The notes beneath the pieces were generated by a model. The model had not been told where the DNA came from and searched no databases. It saw only the letters and a list, made by a program, of their open reading frames with translations. This document shows, in pieces, positions 35,484 to 42,659 of a stretch of 64,000 nucleotides of DNA; position 1 is the stretch's first letter; each line of letters opens with the position of its first letter. The stretch is from positions 434,001 to 498,000 of the forward strand of contig NC_017075.1 of assembly GCF_000284255.1 (NCBI RefSeq). Reading direction: 5' to 3'. Source of the stretch: Rubrivivax gelatinosus IL144. GTDB taxonomy: Bacteria > Pseudomonadota > Gammaproteobacteria > Burkholderiales > Burkholderiaceae_C. The position numbers and the translations under genes were made by a program.

Positions 35484-37199
35484 TCAGGTCCGGGCCTGCG
35501 CCTGGTAGCCCTGCATCCACTGCTCCATCATCATCAGAATCCACACCATCTCGCCGTAGTAGCCCGGGTGCGCGGGCAGCTTGTCGGCGAGCAGGGTCTC
35601 GATGAACTCGCGGCGCACGATGCCGCGGCCGGCCAGCGAGTGCAGCGTGTCGGCCGCGAAGTCGCGCAGCCCCGGGTGGCGCGTGGCCCAGACGCCGAAG
35701 GGCAGGCCGAAGCCCTGCTTCTTCTTCGTGATGATCTCGTCGGGCAGGAAGCCGCGCAGCGCCTCCTTGAAGAACCAGCGCAGCTTCAGCCCCTTGAGCT
35801 TGTACTCGGTGGGCAGCGCCAGCGAGAAGTCGACGACGCCGCGCTCCAGGAACGGGAAGGCGACCGCGACGCCGGCCAGCGAGGTCGCGCCGCAGACCTT
35901 GGGCAGGTCGCTCTCGGCCAGCGTGTAGCGCCAGTCGTAGGCCAGCATGCGGTTGAGCGCGCTGGTGTTGCCGGTCTCCTGCCAGACCGCGCGCTGCTGG
36001 CGCAGCGGGTCCTCGGCGTCGACGCGGGCCAGGAACTCGGGCGTGAAGACGTCGGCGGTGCCCAGGCGCAGCAGCAGGTTGTACATCTGCATGCGGTCGG
36101 GCAGCGGCACCTTGGCCTGCTCGACGTAGCTGCGGCCCTTGCGCGCCAGCGGCAGGGCACCGATCGGCGTGCCTTCCAGCAGCGGCTGCAGCAGGCCGCG
36201 GCGCAGCACGCCCGGCACGGCGTCGTACCAGCCGAAGATGCGCTGCTTGGCGTAGCGCGCGTTGCCGCCGTAGAGCTCGTCGCCGCCGTCGCCGGCCAGC
36301 AGCCGCGTGATGCCGTCCTCGCGCGCCATCTTCGCGCAGTAGTAGGCCGGCAGCGCCGAGGAGTTGCCGAAGGGCTGGTCGAAGTGGCGCGCGACCTCTG
36401 GGATGCTGCGCACCAGGTCGTCCGGCGTCACGTAGTACTCGTGGTGCTCGGTGCCGAAACGCTTGGCGGCGATGCGCGCGAAGGCCATCTCGTCGTAGCC
36501 CTCGGCCTCGAAGCCGATCGAGTAGGTCGCGGCGCGGCCGGCGACGTCCTTGATCATGCCGGCCACCGTCGAGCTGTCGGTGCCGCCCGAGAGGAAGCAG
36601 CCGGGTTTGCTGCCGTCGAGCTCGCTGGCCACCGCCTCGCGCAGCCGGCCGCGGAAGCTGCGCGCCAGGGCCTCGAAGTCCGGCCGCGCCGGCTCCTCGA
36701 AACGCGGCTCCCAGTAGCGGCGGATCTCCAGCGTCTGGCCGTCGTACCAGGCGCAGTGCCCGGGCGGCAGGCGGAACACGCCGTCGAAGGCGGTGCGCGG
36801 CGACGGGATCGAGTGGAAGTAGAGGTAGTCGTAGAGCGCCTGCGCCGAGATCGGCGCCGCCGGTTCGACGGCGGCCAGCGCGTCGGCGCGTTCGGCGAAC
36901 AGCAGCCGCCCGCCGACGAGGCGCCAGCACAGCGTGCGCACCGCGAAGCGGTCGACGGCGAGGAAGACGCGGCCGCGTGCGTCGGCCAGGCCGACGGCGA
37001 AGCTGCCGTCGACCGCGGCGGCGGCACGCACCGCGCCGTCCAGGTCGTCGATCGTCGCCGCGGCGCGGTGCCAGGCGGCGGCGTCGCCGTCGCGGCGGGC
37101 CAGCTCGACGAGCTGCGGGTCGCTGAAGCGGGGCTCGCCGACGGCGAGTTCGTGGTCGGGCGCGCGCCGCGTGAGCGGCAGCGTGGTCGTCGTGATCAT
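35484..37199 (-). CDS. Asparagine synthetase homologue lacking the glutaminase Cys
   Basis: A 571-residue protein of the asparagine synthetase family. The synthetase domain is intact: PP-loop CFLSGGTDSSTVAGM (Ser204), LLAGDGGDELYGGNARY, and EIITKKKQGFGLPFGVW. The N-terminal glutaminase-like domain is recognisable (VDGSFAVGLADARG, VDRFAVRTLCWRL), but the protein starts MITTTTLPL with no Cys2, so it should be unable to take ammonia from glutamine. Nucleophile other than glutamine-derived ammonia is likely; glycan amidation or amide ligation is inferred from context. The ATG overlaps the stop of the beta-helix gene (37196-37199), so the two genes form a pair. Confidence 0.88.
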   Translation of the reverse strand: MITTTTLPLTRRAPDHELAVGEPRFSDPQLVELARRDGDAAAWHRAAATIDDLDGAVRAAAAVDGSFAVGLADARGRVFLAVDRFAVRTLCWRLVGGRLLFAERADALAAVEPAAPISAQALYDYLYFHSIPSPRTAFDGVFRLPPGHCAWYDGQTLEIRRYWEPRFEEPARPDFEALARSFRGRLREAVASELDGSKPGCFLSGGTDSSTVAGMIKDVAGRAATYSIGFEAEGYDEMAFARIAAKRFGTEHHEYYVTPDDLVRSIPEVARHFDQPFGNSSALPAYYCAKMAREDGITRLLAGDGGDELYGGNARYAKQRIFGWYDAVPGVLRRGLLQPLLEGTPIGALPLARKGRSYVEQAKVPLPDRMQMYNLLLRLGTADVFTPEFLARVDAEDPLRQQRAVWQETGNTSALNRMLAYDWRYTLAESDLPKVCGATSLAGVAVAFPFLERGVVDFSLALPTEYKLKGLKLRWFFKEALRGFLPDEIITKKKQGFGLPFGVWATRHPGLRDFAADTLHSLAGRGIVRREFIETLLADKLPAHPGYYGEMVWILMMMEQWMQGYQAQART

Positions 37200-38401
37200 G
37201 CGTGGGCGATCTGCTGCAGGGCGCCGGGCCGGCGGGCCGCGCCGGCGAGCGGCGCCAGGCCGCGGGGGTGTCGGTATTCGAAGGTCGGCGCCAGGTCGGC
37301 GCCGCGGAAGCGCCCGCAGTCGACGGCGTCGGCGGGCACGGCGCGCGCGTCGGCGGGGTGGTAGTCGTACTCGGCGGCGTCGGCGAAGGCGCTGCGCGCG
37401 ACACGCGGGTTGTGGCGGTACTCGCCGGGGCCGGCGGCTTCCAGCGCCTGGGCCTCGCCGCACAGCAGGTTGTTGACGGCGCGCAGCTCGACCTCGGCAC
37501 CGGGCGCCACGCGCAGGAAGCGGCTGTCGCCGCCGCGTTCGTCTACCAGCGTGTTGTGCACCAGCATCAGCGCCTGCGGGCCGGGACGGTAACCCTCGGC
37601 GCCGAAGGACACGACGATCGGGTTGTCGGTGCCCGGCGACTGCTGGATCAGATTGCCGACGACGACGGCGACGCCGCCGTTGGGGAACTCCAGTTCGTAG
37701 CTGGAGCGGCCGCCGCGTTCGTCGGTCAGGCGGTTGTTCAGCACTAGGCTGCTGGCGGCGCGGCTCTTCAGCAGATGGCCGACCGTGCCGTGGTGCAGCC
37801 AGCAGCCGCGCGCGATCAGCGTGCGGATGGTGCCGGCGTAGAGCTGGTGGTTGTGGCCGTCGGGGCGCAGGTTGTGCGCGAACTCGCAGCGTTCGACGAC
37901 GAGTTCGGCCTCGGGGTCGTTGCTCGTCAGCAGCCCCATCTCGTTGGCGAAGAAGCCGCAGTCGCGTGCGACGAGCCGGCCGCGCTCGAAGCGGATGCCG
38001 GCACCGTTGCGGCTGTCGACGCGGCAGCCCTCGAAGTCGAAGCCCTGGACCTCGAACTCGCCGCCGCGCAGCACCCAGATCGCCTTGTCCTCGGCGGCCT
38101 GGCCGGCGGCGACGAGGCGCACGCGGCCGCCCACGGCGCGCAGCGTCAGCCGGCGCTGGCTGAAGACGGCGACGTCGCCGCGGTACTCGCCGGCGTCCAC
38201 TTCGACGACGTCGCCGTCGCGGGCGGCGCGTGCGGCGTCGGCGATGCGTTCGAAGCGCCGGCCCGGGCCGACCTGCAGCGGCGCGGCGGCGCCGGCCGCG
38301 TGCGGCAGCAGCGCGCCGGCCGCGAGCGCCGCCAGGGCGCGGCGGCGGTCGGGCCGCGGCGGGCGCGGATGGGGGCGACGGAGGAGCTGGGCCGGGCACA
38401 T
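37196..38401 (-). CDS. Secreted right-handed beta-helix protein
   Basis: A 401-residue protein with a probable signal peptide (arginine-rich start, then LAALAAGALLPHAAGA; possibly Tat-type because of the RRR before the core). The mature part has the stacked, short repeats of a parallel beta-helix, for example VLRGGEFEVQGFDFEGCRV, GRLVARDCGFFANEMG and IRTLIARGCWLHHGTVG. Beta-helix proteins of this sort are often polysaccharide lyases or epimerases, but no family-specific catalytic set could be assigned. It is the first gene of a two-gene unit with the Cys-less asparagine synthetase homologue. TACACT (38445-38450, minus) is a possible -10. Confidence 0.8.
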   Translation of the reverse strand: MCPAQLLRRPHPRPPRPDRRRALAALAAGALLPHAAGAAAPLQVGPGRRFERIADAARAARDGDVVEVDAGEYRGDVAVFSQRRLTLRAVGGRVRLVAAGQAAEDKAIWVLRGGEFEVQGFDFEGCRVDSRNGAGIRFERGRLVARDCGFFANEMGLLTSNDPEAELVVERCEFAHNLRPDGHNHQLYAGTIRTLIARGCWLHHGTVGHLLKSRAASSLVLNNRLTDERGGRSSYELEFPNGGVAVVVGNLIQQSPGTDNPIVVSFGAEGYRPGPQALMLVHNTLVDERGGDSRFLRVAPGAEVELRAVNNLLCGEAQALEAAGPGEYRHNPRVARSAFADAAEYDYHPADARAVPADAVDCGRFRGADLAPTFEYRHPRGLAPLAGAARRPGALQQIAHA

Positions 38402-38576
38402 GGGCGGGACGCCGCGGCCGGGGCACCGGCTCGGGGCGCGGGGCAGTGTAGCGAGGCGCCCGCGTGCGTTCTTCACGAACGGCCTCCGGGGGCTCCCCGT
38501 TTTCCGGGGGTGGCGTCGCCTGTCCTGACGACAGCGGCCACCGTAGACTGCGGCAGTTCGAACGAGGGGGCTCCGT
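38402..38576. promoter_or_regulatory. Divergent promoter region
   Basis: These 175 bases separate the beta-helix gene (minus) from a small secreted-protein gene (plus). Candidate -10 boxes are TACACT on the minus strand (38445-38450) and TAGACT on the plus strand (38544-38549). The plus gene has a strong GAGGGGG ribosome site at 38564-38570. No convincing -35 boxes were found. Confidence 0.35.
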
Positions 38577-39014
38577 ATGTCGAAATCGACCCAGTGCATG
38601 GTCGCCGTGGCGTTGCTGGGCGTGGCCGCGGCCGCGTCGGCGCAGACCTGTCCCAATGGCGGGGCGCGGCTCAACCGCAACCAGATCGGCAACCAGATCA
38701 TCGGCAAGACGATGTGCGCCACCAGCGGCAACGATCGCTGGCAGGAGTTCCATCAGGGCTCCGGTGACGCCGTCACGGGTGCGCTGATCGACTACAAGAA
38801 GGGCCCGAACGACAAGGTCGATCCGAGCCAGACGGTCGGCTCCTGGAGCTACTCGGGCGCCGGCAACAACACGCTGCTGGTGCACAACTACGGCGGGTCG
38901 GCGACCTACTCGTGGGCCGTCTGCGGCAGCAACGGCGGCCCGTACACGCTGGTCTCCACGAGCGGCGTGACGGTCACCAACGTCACCGTCAAGGCCGGCC
39001 AGACGGGCTGCTGA
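38577..39014 (+). CDS. Small secreted protein of unknown function
   Basis: A 145-residue protein. Residues 1-22 are a clear Sec signal peptide with cleavage after ASA, giving a mature protein that begins QTCPNGGARL. The mature part is rich in Gly, Ser, Thr and Asn, has four Cys (including the last residue) and looks like a small beta-sandwich. I do not recognise the family. It is not a PEP-CTERM protein: no VPEP motif or C-terminal membrane helix is present. It stands alone between the beta-helix gene and the VanZ-ligase gene. Confidence 0.78.
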   Translation: MSKSTQCMVAVALLGVAAAASAQTCPNGGARLNRNQIGNQIIGKTMCATSGNDRWQEFHQGSGDAVTGALIDYKKGPNDKVDPSQTVGSWSYSGAGNNTLLVHNYGGSATYSWAVCGSNGGPYTLVSTSGVTVTNVTVKAGQTGC

Positions 39015-39075
39015 TCGATTCCCGCGGGCGCCGCCGTCGGCTGCGCACCTGCTCTTGTGGCCCCCGGCGGCCCGA

Positions 39076-42000
39076 ATGTCCGACCGCTCCCGTCTGCTCG
39101 CGGCCTGCGCCGCCTACGCCTTCTTCGTCGTCTACGGCAGCCTGGTGCCGCTGGACTTCCAGCCCTTGCCGCTCGGCGAGGCGCTGGCGCGTTTCGCCCA
39201 CATCCCCTATCTGAACCTGGGCGTCGGCTCGCGCGCCGACTGGGTGGCCAACGGCGTGCTCTACATGCCGCTGGGCGTGCTGGCGGCGCGCAGTGCCCGC
39301 GCCCTGGGGCTCGGCGCTGCAGCGCCGGTGCTGGCCCTCGCGGCCGCCGTCGTGCTGGCGGTCGCGGTCGAGTTCCTGCAGATCTTCTTCCCGCCGCGCA
39401 CGGTGTCGCTGAACGACCTGCTGGCCGAGGGCATCGGCTCGGCGCTGGGCGTCGCCGCGGCGCCGCTGGCCGGCCGCGGGGTGGGGCGGCTGGTCGAAAC
39501 CTTGCATCGCGGGCCGGCGGTCTGGGGGCCGCGGCTGCTCGAGCTGTACGCGGTGGCCTGGCTGCTGCTGTCGCTGTTCCCCTACGACCTGCTGCTGTCG
39601 CCCGGCGAACTGGCGGCCAAGCTGCGCTCCGACCAGTGGGGCTGGCTGCTGGCGCCGGTGGACTCCGGGCCGCTGGCGCTGCTGAAGCTCGTGGTCGAAG
39701 CCGCGGTGGCCGCGCCGCTGGGCTGGCTGATCGTGCTGCGGCTTCGTCGCAGCGTCGGCGCGGCGGCGCTCGCCGGCGCCGCGGCCGGTGTCGCCCTCGA
39801 ACTCGCGCAGCTGCTGCTCGCCTCGGGCGTCAGCCAGGGGGCTTCGGTGCTGGCACGGGCGGCGGGTTTCGCCGTCGGGGCGGCGCTGGCGCCGCGGCTG
39901 GCGGCCGGCGGCGTGCCGGTCGTGGCGGCGTTCCTGCGCCGCTTCACGGTGCTGGTGCTGCTGGCCTGGCTGCCGCTGCTGGCGGCGGTCAACGGCTGGT
40001 TCAGCGGGCCCTGGCATGGCCTGGCCGGCGCGGCGGCGTCCTGGGAGCAGCTGCGGCTGCTGCCGTTCTACTACCACTACTACACGACCGAGGCGCTGGC
40101 GCTGCAGAGCGCCGGCAGCGTCGCGCTGGCCTATCTGCCGCTGGCCGCGCTGGGCTGGGCCTGGGGGCGGCCGGCACGCACGGCGGCCGGCTGGGTGCTG
40201 GCCGCGGCGGCGCTGGTCGAGGCGAGCAAGTTCTTCCTCGGTGGCGGCCGCCACCCCGACCCGACCAACCTGCTGATCGCGCCGGCGGCGGCCTGGGTGC
40301 TGCACGCGCTGCTGCGGGCGCTGGCCGAAGGGCCGCGTGCGGCGGCCGCGCCGGCCGTCGCGCCGGTCGGCGAGAGCGCGCCGCGGGCCTCGCCGCTGCC
40401 CTGGCTGGCGCTGGCGCCGCTGCTCGCGGTGGCGCTGCTGTACCAGCCCTTCGGCGGCCTGCTGCTCGTCGGCCTGGGGGCTGCGGCGGCACTCGTGGCC
40501 TGGCGTCCGGTGCTGGCGCTGGCGCTGGTCCCGGCGACGCTGCCGGTGCTGGACCTGGCGCCGTGGACCGGGCGTTTCTTCGTCGACGAGTTCGACCTGC
40601 TGCTGCTGGCCTGCGCTGCCGTCGTCGCGGCCCGCGTGCCCAGGCCGGCGGTGGCGGCGCGCGGGCCGCGCCTGCTGGCGCTGGCTTTCGGGCTGCTGGC
40701 GCTGTCCTTCGCCGCCTCGACGCTGCGCGCGCTGTGGCCGCCGTCGCTGCCGGCGGCCGGCGACTGGTGGAGCTTCACGAGCCCGGTCAACGCGCTGCGC
40801 ATCGCCAAGGGCGGTGTCGAGGCCTGGCTGCTCGTCGGCCTGTGGCGGCGGCTCGAGCACGACGGCGCGGCGCGCGCCTCGATGTTCGGTGCCGGCATGG
40901 CGGCCGGGCTGGCGCTGACGGTGGTCTGGATCGTCGCCGAACGTTCGGCGTTCGCCGGGCTGCTGGACTTCGCCGCCGACTACCGCGTCACCGGGCCGTT
41001 CTCGGCGATGCACCGCGGTGGCGCGTACGTCGAGTGTTATCTGGCGATCGGCTTGGCCTTCGTGCTCGCCCAGACGCTGGGCGCGCGCTCGGCGGCGGCG
41101 CGTGCCGGCGGCGTGCTGCTGCTGGCCGCCGCGGGCTACGCGCTGGCGGTGACGTACTCGCGCAACGGCTGGGTGGCCGGCGCCTTGGCGCTGGCGGTGA
41201 CGGCGGCGCTGCTGCTGTCGCGCCGCGGCGGCGGGCGCGGCCGGGCGCTGCTGGCCGGCCTGGCGCTGTTGCTGACGGCCGCCGCCGCCTTGCCGGTGCT
41301 GCTGGGCCCGTACGCCCAGCAGCGCCTGGGCCGCAGCGGCCAGGATCTGGCGACGCGCCAGGCGCACTGGACCGACGCGCTGGAGATCCGCCCGCCGGGC
41401 CTGGCCACGGCGCTGTTCGGCGCCGGCCCCGGGCGTTACCCCGACCTGCACTACTGGGGCAGCCGCGAGCCGGTGCACGCCGCGCGCTACGCCTGGCAGC
41501 AGGAGGACGGCCGCCCCTTCCTGCGCCTGGCGCCCGGCGCGACGCTGTACGTCGAACAGATCGTCGATGCCGCCGGCGCGCCCGAACTGCTGCTGTCGGC
41601 CTCGCTGCGCCGTGCCGCCGGGCCGGTGGAACTGGCGGTGACGCTGTGCCGCAAGGCGATGCTGAGTTCACGCGAGTGCAGCCGGGCGACGCTGCAGCCG
41701 GCGCAGGCCTCGGCGCCCGGCGCCTGGGTGTCGGCCAGTGCGCGGCTCGCGGTGCCGCCGGGCACGCTGCCGCTGAAGCTGTCGCTGCTGACGCCGGCCG
41801 AAGCGCCCGCGCTCGACGTCGGCGCGCTGTCGCTGCACGACGCCGCCGGTGGCCAGTACCTCGCCAACGGCGGCTTCGAACGCGGGCTGGCGCGCTGGTT
41901 CTTCGCCACCGACGTCGACCCGCCGTGGCACGTGCACAGCCTGCCGGTGGCGCTGCTGTTCGATCAGGGCTGGTTCGGCGTCTTCGCCTGGGCGGCGGTG

Positions 42001-42234
42001 CTGGGGCTGGCGCTCGCGGCGGCGCTGTCGCGGGCGCGCCGGGGCGATGCGCTGGCCGCCGCGGCGACCGGCGCACTGGCCGCCTTCGTCGCCAGCGGGC
42101 TGCTGAACACGCTGGTGGACACGCCGCGATTCCTGCTGCTGGCGCTGCTGCTGCCCTGGCTGGCCGGGGCCGCGCCGCTGGACTCCCCGCGGCGCGAGGG
42201 CCCGCGCAATCCGCGGCCCGGGGCCGCCCCCTAG
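39076..42234 (+). CDS. Large VanZ-like/O-antigen ligase-like membrane protein
   Basis: A 1052-residue polytopic membrane protein. The N-terminal part (to about residue 440) contains VanZ-like features: YGSLVPLDFQPL, DWVANGVLYMPLGVLA, EFLQIFFPPRTVSLNDLLAE, and a second similar round (LRLLPFYYHYYTTEALALQS). The second half resembles an O-antigen ligase: FDLLLLACAAVVAARV, a PFSAMHRGGAYVECYLAIGL segment, VTYSRNGWVAGALAL and, after a soluble beta-rich insert (LYVEQIVDAAGAPELLLSAS to NGGFERGLARWFF), LLFDQGWFGVFAWAAVLG. It is more than twice the usual ligase length. The ATG at 39076 was chosen over a TTG at 39055. It probably handles a lipid-linked glycan at the periplasmic face. Confidence 0.82.
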   Translation: MSDRSRLLAACAAYAFFVVYGSLVPLDFQPLPLGEALARFAHIPYLNLGVGSRADWVANGVLYMPLGVLAARSARALGLGAAAPVLALAAAVVLAVAVEFLQIFFPPRTVSLNDLLAEGIGSALGVAAAPLAGRGVGRLVETLHRGPAVWGPRLLELYAVAWLLLSLFPYDLLLSPGELAAKLRSDQWGWLLAPVDSGPLALLKLVVEAAVAAPLGWLIVLRLRRSVGAAALAGAAAGVALELAQLLLASGVSQGASVLARAAGFAVGAALAPRLAAGGVPVVAAFLRRFTVLVLLAWLPLLAAVNGWFSGPWHGLAGAAASWEQLRLLPFYYHYYTTEALALQSAGSVALAYLPLAALGWAWGRPARTAAGWVLAAAALVEASKFFLGGGRHPDPTNLLIAPAAAWVLHALLRALAEGPRAAAAPAVAPVGESAPRASPLPWLALAPLLAVALLYQPFGGLLLVGLGAAAALVAWRPVLALALVPATLPVLDLAPWTGRFFVDEFDLLLLACAAVVAARVPRPAVAARGPRLLALAFGLLALSFAASTLRALWPPSLPAAGDWWSFTSPVNALRIAKGGVEAWLLVGLWRRLEHDGAARASMFGAGMAAGLALTVVWIVAERSAFAGLLDFAADYRVTGPFSAMHRGGAYVECYLAIGLAFVLAQTLGARSAAARAGGVLLLAAAGYALAVTYSRNGWVAGALALAVTAALLLSRRGGGRGRALLAGLALLLTAAAALPVLLGPYAQQRLGRSGQDLATRQAHWTDALEIRPPGLATALFGAGPGRYPDLHYWGSREPVHAARYAWQQEDGRPFLRLAPGATLYVEQIVDAAGAPELLLSASLRRAAGPVELAVTLCRKAMLSSRECSRATLQPAQASAPGAWVSASARLAVPPGTLPLKLSLLTPAEAPALDVGALSLHDAAGGQYLANGGFERGLARWFFATDVDPPWHVHSLPVALLFDQGWFGVFAWAAVLGLALAAALSRARRGDALAAAATGALAAFVASGLLNTLVDTPRFLLLALLLPWLAGAAPLDSPRREGPRNPRPGAAP

Positions 42235-42237
42235 AAT
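42232..42237 (+). promoter_or_regulatory. Candidate -10 element upstream of yajC
   Basis: TAGAAT overlaps the last base positions of the upstream gene and lies 49 bases before the GTG start of yajC. A perfect GCCCGC/GCGGGC inverted repeat with a four-base loop follows at 42247-42262. No clear -35 box is seen. Confidence 0.3.
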
Positions 42238-42285
42238 TGCCGGTTCGCCCGCGTCAGCGGGCTCCAGACATCCTGAAGGATCGCC

Positions 42286-42609
42286 GTGTTCATTTCCTCC
42301 GCCTTCGCCCAGGCTGCCGCACCCGCCGGCGGCGCCGAGTCCTCGCTGTTCAGCATCCTGCCGCTGGTGCTGATGTTCGTGGTGCTGTACTTCATCATGA
42401 TCCGCCCGCAGATGAAGAAACAGAAGGAACACAAGACGATGGTCGAGGCGCTCGCCAAGGGTGACGAGGTCGTCATCGCCGGCGGCGTCATCGGCCGCGT
42501 GGCCAAGCTCAGCGACAGCATCCTGCACGTCGAGGTGGCCGACGGCGTCGAACTGCAGGTGCAGCGCGTCTCGGTGCTGCAGGTCCTGCCCAAGGGCTCG
42601 TACAAGTAA
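42286..42609 (+). CDS. yajC: Preprotein translocase subunit YajC
   Basis: A 107-residue protein with a single N-terminal membrane helix (LFSILPLVLMFVVLYFIMI), the family motif MIRPQMKKQKEHKTMVEAL and the small cytoplasmic domain GDEVVIAGGVIGRVAKL. YajC is an accessory of the SecDF complex at the inner membrane. The start is GTG at 42286 with an AAGGA ribosome site. It is followed by secD after 50 bases. Confidence 0.97.
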   Translation: MFISSAFAQAAAPAGGAESSLFSILPLVLMFVVLYFIMIRPQMKKQKEHKTMVEALAKGDEVVIAGGVIGRVAKLSDSILHVEVADGVELQVQRVSVLQVLPKGSYK

Positions 42610-42659
42610 ATCCCGCGCGCGGCCGCGTCCGGCCGCACGACGCTGTCCCAGGAATCTCC

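Noticed and set aside
38989..41478. 829-codon minus-strand frame opposite the VanZ-ligase gene
   Set aside because: Composition is dominated by Gln, Arg and Gly as expected from the antisense of GC-rich membrane-protein code; no ribosome site or family motif.
39057..42464. 1135-codon plus-strand frame overlapping the VanZ-ligase gene and yajC
   Set aside because: Reads as repetitive Ala/Arg/Gly text in the wrong frame and runs through the identified yajC gene.
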